Source: Uranotaenia lowii (taxonomy: Eukaryota; Arthropoda; Insecta; Diptera; Culicidae). Taken from it: a stretch of 64,000 nucleotides of DNA. Positions 44,236 through 55,614 of the stretch are shown here, one piece after another. The position numbers and the translations under genes were made by a program. The notes beneath the pieces are model-generated. The model had not been told where the DNA came from. It was given only the letters and a program-made list of their open reading frames with translations, and did not search any database. Positions within the stretch are counted from its first letter, which is position 1. Each line of letters starts with the position of its first letter. The stretch lies in assembly GCF_029784155.1 (NCBI RefSeq), contig NC_073693.1, positions 333,152,009-333,216,008 of the forward strand, read 5' to 3'.

Positions 44236-46135
44236 GAGGAATCGAATGGTCGTTTTTTGATAAAATGACCTTGAAGGTCTCATTTTGCCCGATTTTTCCC
44301 TTTTTTTTTTATATAAAGTTACAATTCCGATTGTAGCAATCTATGTACCTTGCAACAAAAAGTCATAAAATCCATACATGTTTATGTAAAAATGTCGGCT
44401 GAATCAAAAATTGTAGTATAGTTTTGACTAAGACAAGTGGCTCATTTTCCCCTAAGCATAAGAAATTTTTCAAAGAAATGCAGTCAAACAAAGTGTAATC
44501 CAACAGTTTTTCCATGAATGATCATTTTTGGTAAATTTATTCATCCTCTAGCTAATCGTGTCGCATTTTTGCATTCGAATCAATAGAAACGGCAAAATAT
44601 CCCCAATTTCCCCTAGCTTTTTTAAATTCTTGCATAAATTTCACGGTAACAGTCGAACAACTCACATACCAAATACAACATTCAAGTGATTATGTGTAAA
44701 ATTTGCAAAAATCATTGTTGAATCGAATGGTGTTTTTCGCTCAGCATAAAGTTGACGAGAAGAGCCTCAATCGCCCCGATTTCCCTTAAATTCATGCAAT
44801 TTCTTCTATAAAAACATTGTAACATACGAAAATGCAATTAAACAGATGAAAAACATTAAACATAAAATTCATTGGTGAATCGAATGAAGAACACCGTTTA
44901 GCAATGAGTTGACGTGGAAAGTCTCATTTTTCCTAAATTCATTCATAAACTCATACAATATGAACCAAAAATACGTAGTAACAAATGAGAAAACATAAAA
45001 AAAAGTACAAAAACATTAAAACATTGTAAACCAAACTGTTGAACAAAATAATGGACACCACCTAATTTCTGTTGATGAATGAAGTCCTAATTACCTCGAT
45101 TTCCCCTAAATATTTGCAATATATTAAAATAAAATTCCTGTAACATTCGAAAATGCATCAGAAAGTGCACAGAAACAACTGAACTATGTGAAAAACTAAT
45201 TGTTGAACAGAGCGCTGAACAGAATTCTTCATATAAAATATCAGGAAACTTAGAAGTATCTATTCAACAATCAGTATGATGCATGGTTTAATCAGTTTTG
45301 TGCGATTTTGGACGCATTCTCAATTGTTATTAAGTTTTTTTTAAGTATATGGCATGATTCTAGGGGAAATTGGGGCAATTGGGATTGCTCTCATTAACTG
45401 AGTTCTAAACGATGCCTTTCATTTGATTGAGCAGTAAGTTTAAAATCTGTTTTTTTTTATAAACTTTGCTGGTGCTTTCTTATTTGAATATTTAAAATTA
45501 TGTTGCATGAAACTTAATGCTAAGCGGTGTCGATAATTCAGTTAAAAAATATGTTTAAAATCTGATTCAATCTTCTTTGTGCATTTTCTGATGCTTTCTC
45601 GTTTATTACTACGATGTTTTGGTACATATCGCATAATTTAAAGGTAAGTTGGGGTGATTGAGGATCTTCTCGTAAGCTGAGCACTAAGCGGTGTACACCA
45701 CTCGATTCAGCGACAAATTTTACACTTAATCAATTGGTTTTTGTATTTGATATGTGAATTGTTTCTATTCATTCTAGTGCAAAAAAGCGACACGATTTGC
45801 TAGAGGACGAATAAATCTACCAAAAATAATCATTCATGATAAAAAATTGTTGGATTAAACTTTCTTTGACTGCATTTCTTTGAAAAATTTCTTATGTTTA
45901 GGGGGGGAAGAGGCAAAATGAGCCACTTGTCGTAGTCAAAACAAAAATTGCAGCATACCAATCAATTCAGCCGACATTTTATATAAATATGTATGATTTT
46001 CATGACTTTTTTGTTGCAAGGTAGATTGGTACAATCGGAATTATAACTTCATACCCTAAAAAATAGGAGAATTTGGGCAAAATGAGGAGCTCGGAGTCAT
46101 TTTATCAAATAGCGGTGTAGACCATTCGATTCCTC
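44236..46135. mobile_element. 1.9-kb foldback element with subrepeat arms
   Basis: GAGGAATCGAATGGT (44236-44250) is mirrored by ACCATTCGATTCCTC (46121-46135). Blocks continue in mirrored order: the TCATTTTGCCC segment, CAATCGGAATT-type text, AGTGGCTCATTTT and GAAATGCAGTCAAA, with the axis near 45190. Each arm holds diverged tandem subunits in which GAATCGAATG, AGTTGACG and CCCCGATTTCCC(C)TAAA recur every ~160-240 bp (for example near 44240, 44720, 44875). That is Foldback-like. No transposase and no clear target-site duplication. Confidence 0.7.
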
Positions 46136-46303
46136 ATGATTTTATTCATAAGAAATGATAGTTTTTCAGAATTTATTTAGTATTGTTTAAGCGATCGTCA
46201 CAGTAATAGGTACCTTTTTTTACGAAAAACCCCCACTGTGCAACGTTTCCCGTATCCAAATACCCTTCCTCCCGAAACCGTCTTGGGTTCCATTTGCTTG
46301 AAC
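46136..46303. other. Short spacer between two foldback elements
   Basis: AT-rich, with nothing recognised. Confidence 0.5.
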
Positions 46304-47087
46304 TCAGGCCGAGCTTATTCATGCAAAGTTTGTTTAAAAGAGTTTTGAGTCACTCAGAACCAAACAGTAAAGTAGAACACATTTAATAAAAATATTAAGA
46401 CCGAAACGAGATATATTGAAAAAACTAAGAAACAATAGCTGTTTTCGAACACCTGTGTTTTCCTAGTTCGGGTGAGTTCGGTTCATTTTTTGGTTGCATT
46501 AGAATTAGGCAGATTTACTGTTATAAAGACATGGAGTTAACAACGTCATGTTATTTATTTTGTTGCATTAAAATTAATTTAAGTTAGCAATTTTCAAGGA
46601 ATTTAAAAGGCAAATTTCAAGATTATTTAAATTGACAATTAGTAACCGTTTTTAATCTGTTGAAACTTTAGCCATAGACTTCTCTCGTTTGCGTATGACG
46701 TTTTAAGCCTAAACTGACGAACCTTACAACCTTCCTTGTCGCTTAGAATACAATATATTTGACGAGTTTGTTTTTCGGTTAGCTAATTTTAAATGAAAAA
46801 AAAATGTCCTCTTATTTCCTTGAAAATAGCTAATTAATTATTTATAAGCTACTAAATAAACAATTTAACGTTGTAAACTCCATGTTTTTATAACGGTAAA
46901 ATCTGCCCGATTTTAATGCAACCAAAAAATGAACCGAACTCATCCAAACTAGGAAGATACATGTGTTTGAAAACAGCTTTTTTCTTAGTATATACATCTC
47001 ATTTCAGTCTGAATATTTTTATTAAATGTGTTCTACTAAACTATTTAGTTTGAATGACGAAACTTTGCTCGAATAAGCTTGGCCTGA
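46304..47087. mobile_element. ~780-bp foldback element
   Basis: TCAGGCCGAGCTTATTC (46304-46320) is mirrored by GAATAAGCTTGGCCTGA (47071-47087). Arms share ACACATTTAATAAAAATATT, GAGTTCGGTTCATTTTTTGG, a TTACTGTTATAAA-type block and CATGGAGTT. Axis near 46695. Its right arm contains the start of the ~715-bp direct repeat, meaning that the L1/Tx1-like element landed in this arm. Confidence 0.75.
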
Positions 47088-47651
47088 AAAATATCGTGGA
47101 AAACTGAAATTTTTGAATAAAAAATATTCTGAACCCTTCTAACCTCCAGGCGCGGTCCTATGGGGGGGGGGGAGGTTTGATGGGGGTGATCATCACCCCC
47201 CCCACCTCAACCCGTTACAAAATACCGGTAAAAGCTCGAATTTCTATAAAAACTTTGAACTTCCCCTAGTAGATCTGCTTTAGAATGTTCAAAAATTTTC
47301 CACTTCGTGGAGGTGTTTAATCAACGAAAAAGTTTGTTTATCACTTAAAGAATCAAGGTTGAAGAAAAGTCGGTCTACCAAACTCAAGCAGCTGTAACTT
47401 GCAATTCCCTGATCCGAATTATTCAAATAATCTTCTGTTGAATTACTTAGAGTGTTGACTTTGAATTTTCTAACCATTTAACTACTTAACATTTGAGTTA
47501 AATGGGTAATGAAATGTAGGGAATTTTTTTTTAAATTATCACTTATATCCCTCATATGCCTAAATTTACATGAGCAAATTGTGATATATCTTGTATTTGT
47601 TTCATAATCTGAGCTTCTTAATTCTTCATTATATTTCTAATTTTAATGGAA
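46937..47651 (+). repeat. Direct repeat A, left copy (715 bp), flanking the L1/Tx1-like element
   Basis: Nearly identical to 54692-55410. I see only about three substitutions plus length changes in G and T runs. It ends where the retroelement begins (CAGTCTTGG), whereas the right copy begins straight after the retroelement tail. Contents: the outer right arm of the preceding foldback, a poly-G/poly-C segment with a GGGGGTGAT-C-ATCACCCCC hairpin (47180-47200), and AT-rich DNA. The identical 62-codon frame in both copies (47477-47289 here) shows no motif. Confidence 0.9.
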
Positions 47652-47702
47652 CAGTCTTGGTCTAGACACGGACACGAGCAGACGCTTTTTGTGTAGCTCT
47701 CC

Positions 47703-49944
47703 TAGGGTAAATGATCTTGAGCGGAACTAAATGGCTCAATTCGACGCAACTCGGAACAGTTGATCAAGCGGTGTGGCTATGGGTGATATCCGAACAAAAT
47801 TTTTTTCAGTTCAGCAGATAGATTTTGGTTTCTGCTTTCTAGAGATGATTTTTAGAAAATTTTAGAGTAAGTCCTTGTAACTCTAGAGCTGTTTTACTGA
47901 AGTAAGAATTCTGATCTTGAGCGGAACCACGCTGATCTTGAGCGGAACTAAAAAATGATCTTGAGCGGAACCATTTTCTTCTGTGAACATCTTTCAAAAC
48001 TCTTATTCCTAAAACTTGTGTAACTTTGAAAACTTCAATGAAATTTCATCTTTGAAGATTTAAAAGTTCAAAAATTAATGTTTTTGCGTAAAAAAAAAGA
48101 AATTTAGCGTTCCAAAGTTGTTCTCAAAATATCCGTTCAAATTTGTTTCTTTTTTAAAAAAAAGTCCAATTTTTACTCTGATTCACTGTATCTTATTTTG
48201 AAAGAGTCGATTCTCTTAATTCAAATGTTAGTTTTTTTTTCCTAAAAAATTAAACTCGTTAGTATATTTGATTGATTATTTGAATGTGCATGTTTATGGT
48301 CATATTGCCCATAACAACTTTTGAAGGTAACAACAGAGTCAGTAATACAAAAGAAAATGCCTTAAATTACAGATGTTGCAAAAAAATCTGTACATTGCTC
48401 TTAATCAATGTTTTAGAGAAAAAAATATCAGATTTTTTGTGATTTCTTCTTTGTGATATTCAACATTCCTTTAATTTCCTTGATATTCATGATAAATTGG
48501 GTCATTTTTATATTTTAGTTGGCAAAAATCAGTTTACGTTGAAAATCTTTTCATCCTTTTCTAACTCAAAGTAAGATTTAGGTTTCTTGACCCAAAAATT
48601 ATAATTATGGAAATCCGTTCGAAATTGAAAATTCTATGAAATCTGTATAAATTTCAAAATTTCGTGCTCTGTGACACTGATGCTTTGATAAAAGTTTCCT
48701 CAAAATTTTGTAAAATTACATATTTTTCTATGATTTCTGCAATCTTGCTCTAAGCAACTCATTCATAGAATAAAGTTTATAAATATAATTCCAATTTCTC
48801 ATGAATCACGGTAAAATTTATTTATATTAAAAATTTATGGAAACATTAATTATTAAGCTCAATGGATAAAAAAAATTATTTCTCAAGCCGATTTCCAGTT
48901 CCAACTCAAGTGTAAAATCAAACACAAGGGAATCGGATAGGTTTTCAATACCAGGACACCAATTGAATCGTGGAGTTTGTTATATAGCTATTTTAACCCG
49001 GTATGCTTTGCTACACTTTATAAAACTGAAGGAATGTGTGTAAAAAACAATTTGAATTTTTGTTCATTATGTAGTATATAGTTTCCAATTCGAATTTGAA
49101 CATCATAAACAACCTCTTGGAATGAAAGCTAGGTACTTCTTAAAGTACGAATAGTAATGCAATGAAGATTGATTCTTATTCTGAAATAATGACTTTAATT
49201 TATTGCCTTCATTATTTCTAGAATTATGTAAAAAAATATGTATGAAAGCCTTCCTCCTCCCTCTGAAAGTAAGAATAAAAATCACATTTCTTGTACTCCG
49301 AAAAATTAAACTTTTCGTGTTCCTAGTTTGGTACGCTGTGACACCAATCAATTAATTTTTTTCCCATGCGAACTTAATTTTACATATTTTCTTTCCTTAA
49401 GCTGATATAAAAAGAAATATACAAAGGTGCTGCATACATTCAGGGGTAAAAACAACGTGTGAGACATTAGGCATAAGGCAGCGCACCTAGCGGTTTATTT
49501 CGGAAGCTAGTAGTTCCGCTCAAGATCAAAGATGGTTCCACTCAAGATCATATTTTACTTTTAAAAACTACGCCATTAATTGATATTTTAATGGAAAACT
49601 TGTTACAAAAACCCGAATAATGCTTTTTCATGAGTTTTTCTACCATTTTATTCATTAACAACCAGTTTATAACGATCGAGAGTGACAAAAATTGACGTTC
49701 AAAGACAGCGTAGATTGATGAAAATTGCAGCAGAAATGCGTATGTTTTTAAATCTTCTTATAACATTATTTCAGTTAATAAATTTTAGCAAAAATGTCAA
49801 TGCTTGTATGAAAAGATCTTGAAAAAGTGTTTTTTCAACATTTTGATAATATTCATAAACAATCATTGCCTAGATCTTAGGAAAAGTAAATGGTTCCGCT
49901 CAAGATCAGATTTCGACTAGTTCCGCTCAAGATCATTTACCCTA
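47703..49944. mobile_element. 2.2-kb TIR element with GATCTTGAGCGGAAC repeats
   Basis: The ends are inverted copies: TAGGGTAAATGATCTTGAGC on the left, its reverse complement on the right. GATCTTGAGCGGAAC occurs four times on the left (about 47713, 47913, 47934, 47958) and four times inverted on the right (about 49512, 49534, 49892, 49920; one has a mismatch). The interior is AT-rich and has no transposase, so it would depend on an enzyme from elsewhere. It sits in the 5' region of the L1/Tx1-like element and probably disrupts its expression. No convincing target-site duplication. Confidence 0.75.
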
Positions 49945-50068
49945 CTTCCTTTCGTGATTCCCAATTATATTTTTTCGACATAACGGAAACTATCTTGTAT
50001 AGTTAAAATGGACAAAACGCGTAAAAGCAGCTAAAGTTCCCGCGCATCTAGATGTTTTAAAGTTCACC

Positions 50069-51055
50069 ATGAACATTTTGAAATTACCAGCGACCTGTGT
50101 GCATTCCATCTACAAGGATGAAAACGACCACTGCTTTTTTATCAAGTTTCTGGACGAAATCGGGTTTAACCAGTTCGTGGCCAACATGGCGGAAGAGTAC
50201 CTTTTCAAATACAATGATGGACAAACTACGACTGTAAAAATTGAAATTGCCAACCGTCTGTTCAGGTACGTTCGTATTTTTAACCTTCCCCCCGAAACGG
50301 AAGACAAAGATATCTCTGCCGTGCTGTGTAAGTTTGGAACCATAAGGCAACACGTTCGAGAGCGATACCCTCTAGATTACGGATATTCAGTCTATAGTGG
50401 TATAAGAGGAGTTCACATAGAGATAACTAAAGAAATTCCAGCTAATCTCTTCATCGGTCATTTTAAGGCACGTCTGTATTATGACGGCCTTAAAAACAAG
50501 TGCTTTAATTGTAATACCGAGGGACATTTAAAAGCAGATTGCCCAAAAATAAAGAACGTTCAAAGCCGATTAGACAGCGCGAGAAATCTCTCTCCGTCAC
50601 GAACGGTTGGAAAAGTAGGAACTTATAGCAACATTGTTGCCGCCGCCGTTGCCAACAACAATCGTCACGAAACCCAGCCTCCTCTATCCTTCACCGCCCT
50701 ACCTGTTAAAAACGCTACGATCGCTTCGAAACCGAGTACGAGTCATGATAGTTTGCCGAATGATAAAACGACAACCGAGATGCCAGCATCGTCAAGAAAA
50801 GATAACAGCCCCGAATGCAGACAAAAGGCAACAATTGCAGACGAACGAGAGAAACCGAATGATGACGACGCCAACTTCGTGCTGGTAACGAAGAAACGCG
50901 ATAGGATTCCACAATCAACGACGTCGGAAAGTAGCCCCGAACCAGATGGTACGCGTACGAAGCGTGGTAGATCGATTACCAAAAAACCAAACCTTCGCAG
51001 CTCTAAGGGATCGCGCACGCGATCCCGGACGAGATCGCGCCATGGTGACCGGTAG
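50069..51055 (+). CDS. L1/Tx1-like ORF1, nucleic-acid-binding protein
   Basis: A 328-codon frame whose ATG sits in a good context (CACCATG). ORF1 proteins of this group coat the element RNA and help deliver it to the target. Residues 1-135 include a stretch (YVRIFNLPPETEDKDISAVL, then FGTIRQHV) that reads like an RNA-recognition-type fold, as in other Tx1/L1 ORF1 proteins. One CCHC zinc knuckle follows near residues 149-162 (CFNCNTEGHLKADC). The C-terminal third is polar with many S, T, K and R and ends in an RS-rich tail (GSRTRSRTRSR), likely for nucleic-acid contact. Undamaged. ORF2 follows after about 236 bp. Confidence 0.8.
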   Translation: MNILKLPATCVHSIYKDENDHCFFIKFLDEIGFNQFVANMAEEYLFKYNDGQTTTVKIEIANRLFRYVRIFNLPPETEDKDISAVLCKFGTIRQHVRERYPLDYGYSVYSGIRGVHIEITKEIPANLFIGHFKARLYYDGLKNKCFNCNTEGHLKADCPKIKNVQSRLDSARNLSPSRTVGKVGTYSNIVAAAVANNNRHETQPPLSFTALPVKNATIASKPSTSHDSLPNDKTTTEMPASSRKDNSPECRQKATIADEREKPNDDDANFVLVTKKRDRIPQSTTSESSPEPDGTRTKRGRSITKKPNLRSSKGSRTRSRTRSRHGDR

Positions 51056-51291
51056 AGTAACACGGTAAGCTGAAGCTGAAAATTTCCCAAATAAAGATTT
51101 GCTGTTGTTTTTTTTTTGCTTATTATCGCTATTACTGTTATTTGCTATCTTTATGATCATTGTAAACTCTATTCTAAAATCAGCGTAGGAGAGATGTTCA
51201 AACAATTTATTTTTCTTTATTGGTTTATCGGTCGGTTTTTGATGAATTTTTATGGAAACTCTTTTTCTTTTCTGAAAAACTAACTCGAAAG

Positions 51292-54200
51292 ATGTTATTT
51301 ATTCGTAGAATTGCCTCTGCAAATTTGAATTCTATAAATTCGGATATAAAAAAGTCGTTGCTCCGAGATTACATTTGGAATAACGATTTGGACATTATAT
51401 TTGTGCAGGAGTTATCTTTCGAAAATTTTTCTTTTGTGCCCACTCATTATGCCCTCGTTAACGTCAATTCAGACAAAAAAGGAACGGGAATATTATTGCG
51501 TAATAATATAATTCATTCAAATGTTTTATTTAGCTGTGATGGTCGAATATCGTCAGTTCGTATCGATTCAATTAATTTTGTCAATGTCTATGCACATTCT
51601 GGTAGCAATTTTAAAAAAGAGAGAGATCACTTATTTCAACAAGATATCATCAATCATTTGGCTTTCGGTATAGAAAATATGGTTATCGGTGATTTCAATT
51701 GTATCCTGAATCCTTATGATATGACTGGGACTATAAAAAATTATTGTAATGGACTTTCAAATCTTATTAATGGGTATCGCCTCAAAGATGTTGAAAAAGA
51801 AATTTTAAAGTCGAGGGTTAACTTTACTTTTGTTCGAGGTTTGGTCAAATCCCGTCTAGATCGCGCATACGCTTCTGATATAGTGATAAAAAATGTGACT
51901 GACTTCCAAACTGTACCATTAGCTTTCTCGGATCATCATAGTATTACTTTTAAACTTAAAATTTTTGATCGATCAAGTATAATTTGTACAGGTCGAGGAT
52001 ATTGGAAATTGAACTCATATTTTTTAAAGCACGATGACATTTTGAATCAATTTACAACTTTTTTCTCAAACCTGAAGCAAAGAAATTCATATTTAAATTT
52101 CAGTTTTTGGTGGAACAATGATTTTAAAAATAACGTTAAATTTTTTTTCAAAAAAGCAAGTTATCAAAGGAATCAACAAATATCACGTGAAAAATCTTTT
52201 TACTATAAATGTCTGTTTGAATTGATGGACAAACAAAAAGCCGATGAAATAGTAAACGAAGAATTATGCATTGTTAAAAGCAAATTGATGGAGATAGAGC
52301 AGCAAAATTTAGAATTTTACAGACATAATTTCAAACCGTCCTCTTTACTGGAAGATGAGAAAATGAGTTTATATCAAATTTCATCTAAATTAAAACAAGC
52401 AACCTCTTCGAAGTTGTTATCTCTTCGTATTGATGATCGTTTAGTTACAGACACAACAATTTTAAAGAAATCAATTCAAAGCTATTTTACAAATATTTTT
52501 TAAAAATCTGATGAAAATTCAAATAACGATAATGAAATCCTTCATAATTTGAATACAAAACTCAATGAAACTGAGAAGCAAAATCTTGTAAGATCTATAG
52601 AAATAGATGAAATATACACAGTACTAAACAGCGCCTCTAAAAATTCCGCTCCTGGACCTGATGGTCTAAGTTATAGTTTCTATAAAGAATATTTTCACAT
52701 ACTTAAAAACGATATGGTGAGGTTATTTAACATGTATCTTCATGATAATGTATATCCACCTGGATTATTCACAGCAGGAATTATTACTTTGTTACCGAAA
52801 AAAGGAAATTGTCATGAGTTACAAAATCGAAGACCCATAAGCATGCTTAATACTGATTATAAAATTTTCACCAAAATTCTTTGGATTAGATTACAGCCGC
52901 TCTTGAGCAAGTTGATAGGTCCAGGTCAAACAGCAAGCCTTATAGATAGCTCATGTATACAAAATCTTCAAACTATCAGGAATATTCTCATACAATCTCA
53001 ACGTTCTAAAAGTTTCAAGTGTTTGCTTTTGAGTTTAGATCTTGAAAAAGCTTTCGATGGCGTCGATCATTGTTTTTTATGGCAGATCCTTGAGAAATTT
53101 GACTTTCCTATACAATTTATAAATTGTATCCAGAGACTTTACTTGAACGCCACTTCAAAAATACTCTTTAATGGATTTTTAACCGATCCTATTCCTATTA
53201 AATCTTCAGTTAGACAAGGATGTCCTTTAAGCATGGCTCTTTTTTGCTTATACATAGAACCCTTAATTAGAATGTTACATGAATCGATTAATGGATGCTT
53301 AATTGATAATTGTTTTGTTAAAGTTATTGTTTATGCAGATGACATTACGTTATTCATTCGAAATAATTTTGAATTTGATAAAGCTCTAGAACTCATAAAC
53401 TATTTCAGCATTTATGCCAAGATAAAAATTAATATTACCAAATCACAGTTTATGCGTTTCAACAACTGTGTTTCAGGACCTCATTTGATAAAAGAAGTAG
53501 AAAACATGAAAATACTAGGTGTTCCTATTAATAAAACTTTTCGTAGCACGGTAGAACATTGTTATACAGATTTGTTGAAAAATTTACAATTTTCGCTTTC
53601 TCTACACAGTAAACGTCATTTGAATCTCGTACAAAAAATTTTTATTCTTAATACGTACATTTTGTCTAAAATTTGGTATGTCGCTCAAGTATTCCCACCA
53701 GAAAATAAGTATATTGCAGGAATCAGACAAATGTGCTGTAGTTTTATTTGGAAAGGCTATATATACAAGGTTTCAAAACAACAGTTATACCTGCCCACTT
53801 ACAAAGGTGGATTATCTCAACAAGATATTGAAATAAAAGCTAAAAGTCTGTTTATAAAAAATATTCTATTTAAAAATAAGTACTCAGAGCCAAATGATGA
53901 TTCTTTTATGCTAGATCAAACTCATAACCAAAATCTAACGATAAATGCTCGCGAATGGATTGCTGTTGCTTTAAATTTGAAACCGTCTACTCACCTCTTT
54001 ACATCCAAATTATTTTATGATCATTTTCTGAACGAAATGAATATAATTCCGCGAGTTATGAACGAGTTTCCAAATATGATGTGGGCAAACATGTATGACA
54101 ATTTTTCGAAAAATTGTATTTCTAGTGATGGAAAAACGGCACTATTCATAATGTTCAATGACTTAATTCCAACAAATAGTAAGTTATTCAACCATAAAAT

Positions 54201-54558
54201 CGGAAGGATCAATTCTCCAAATTGTTTTTGTGGAGAACTAGACTCAATCAAGCACAGAATAAAACAATGTCAACCTTCTAAAATTGTTTGGAATTTTATA
54301 GCGGACATCATCCAAAATCGGATGAAGATTTACATTCTTGATCCAGAAGTTTTAATATCTACTGTAATTGGTGAAAAAAGCTGTAAATTAAAGGCTGCAC
54401 TATGGCTAGTTGTTGAAGCTATGTGTTTTAACTTAAATAACCATGAGAAAAATGACATCAATCGATTGCGAGAGTTTCAGAAAAGAATTCGCGAAAAACG
54501 TTGGAATAGTAAGGAAATATTTAATAAACACTTTAGAAATTTTTTGAACATCTGTTAA
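51292..54558 (+). pseudogene. L1/Tx1-like ORF2, endonuclease-reverse transcriptase with one in-frame stop
   Basis: One frame from ATG 51292 to 54558, interrupted by a single TAA at 52501-52503. The halves on either side are in the same register, so this is a nonsense change and not a frameshift. Counting from codon 51220, the endonuclease shows NLNS near 36, the catalytic E64 (FVQEL), GDFN at 157-160 and SDHH at 237-240. After the stop (numbered from 52549) the RT shows SAPGPDGL near 33, LDLEKAFD with D164, SSVRQGCPLS near 219 and YADD at 262-265. A Cys-His cluster (CFCGELDSIKHRIKQC) lies near the C-terminus. The stop falls in the linker between the two domains. All catalytic residues persist, so the break may be recent or a sequencing error. 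Confidence 0.85.
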
Positions 54559-54691
54559 CAATGTAATAAGGAAAGTTGAGGATTGAAACATGAAGGAATT
54601 ATAAGAATTATAAGTAAATTATTATAAGATAAGTTTGTAATAAACAAAAAGGATTAATAAAAAGAAAAAAAAATCTGAAATCTGAAAAAAA

Positions 54692-55410
54692 AACTCATCC
54701 AAACTAGGAAGATACATGTGTTTGAAAACAGCTTTTTTCTTAGTATATATATCTCATTTCAGTCTGAATATTTGTATTAAATGTGTTCTACTAAACTATT
54801 TAGTTTGAATGACGAAACTTTGCTCGAATAAGCTTGGCCTGAAAAATATCGTGGAAAACTGAAATTTTTGAATAAAAAATATTCTGAACCCTTCTAACCT
54901 CCAGGCGCGGTCCTATGGGGGGGGGGGGGAGGTTTGATGGGGGTGATCATCACCCCCCCCCACCTCAACCCGTTACAAAATACCGGTAAAAGCTCGAATT
55001 TCTATAAAAACTTTGAACTTCCCCTAGTAGATCTGCTTTAGAATGTTCAAAAATTTTCCACTTCGTGGAGGTGTTTAATCAACGAAAAAGTTTGTTTATC
55101 ACTTAAAGAATCAAGGTTGAAGAAAAGTCGGTCTACCAAACTCAAGCAGCTGTAACTTGCAATTCCCTGATCCGAATTATTCAAATAATCTTCTGTTGAA
55201 TTACTTAGAGTGTTGACTTTGAATTTTCTAACCATTTAACTACTTAACATTTGAGTTAAATGGGTAATGAAATGTAGGGAATTTTTTTTTTAAATTATCA
55301 CTTATATCCCTCATATGCCTAAATTTACATGAGCAAATTGTGCTATATCTTGTATTTGTTTCATAATCTGAGCTTCTTAATTCTTCATTATATTTCTAAT
55401 TTTAATGGAA
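54692..55410 (+). repeat. Direct repeat A, right copy (719 bp)
   Basis: Begins right after the A-rich tail of the L1/Tx1-like element and matches 46937-47651. The poly-G run is longer here (13 against 11 G) and a T run differs. The match ends at TTTTAATGGAA, where the left copy passes into the retroelement. Confidence 0.9.
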
Positions 55411-55614
55411 GTTTGAAGAAGTCAAATAGGGGAGTGAATATTGTTTTAACACTGAAATACTTCTTCTTTTTTCTTTTTTTTCTTTTTAAGTCATACATTG
55501 ATTGCCTTTACCATGCAGTTTCATTTTTATTCAGTCGGATAGAAGAAAACAATAAAAATACTCAAACTATATACCTACATATGAACGGAATCATAAGATT
55601 GGCAATTTCCTTTA

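Larger units (their letters stand above)
47652..54691 (+). mobile_element. L1/Tx1-like non-LTR retrotransposon with a nested TIR element
   Basis: Order: a short 5' segment (47652-47702), a TIR element insertion (47703-49944), the remaining 5' UTR, ORF1 (50069-51055), a broken ORF2 (51292-54558), and a 3' UTR ending in TCTGAAATCTGAAAAAAAA. The two-ORF layout, the CCHC-bearing ORF1, and ORF2 with an AP-endonuclease, RT and C-terminal Cys-His cluster fit the L1/Tx1 branch. The 5' boundary is inferred from the point where direct repeat A stops matching. Confidence 0.75.

Noticed and set aside
47289..47477. Identical 62-codon frames here and at 55047-55235 as a conserved gene
   Set aside because: Identity is explained by the recent 715-bp duplication and not by selection on a protein.
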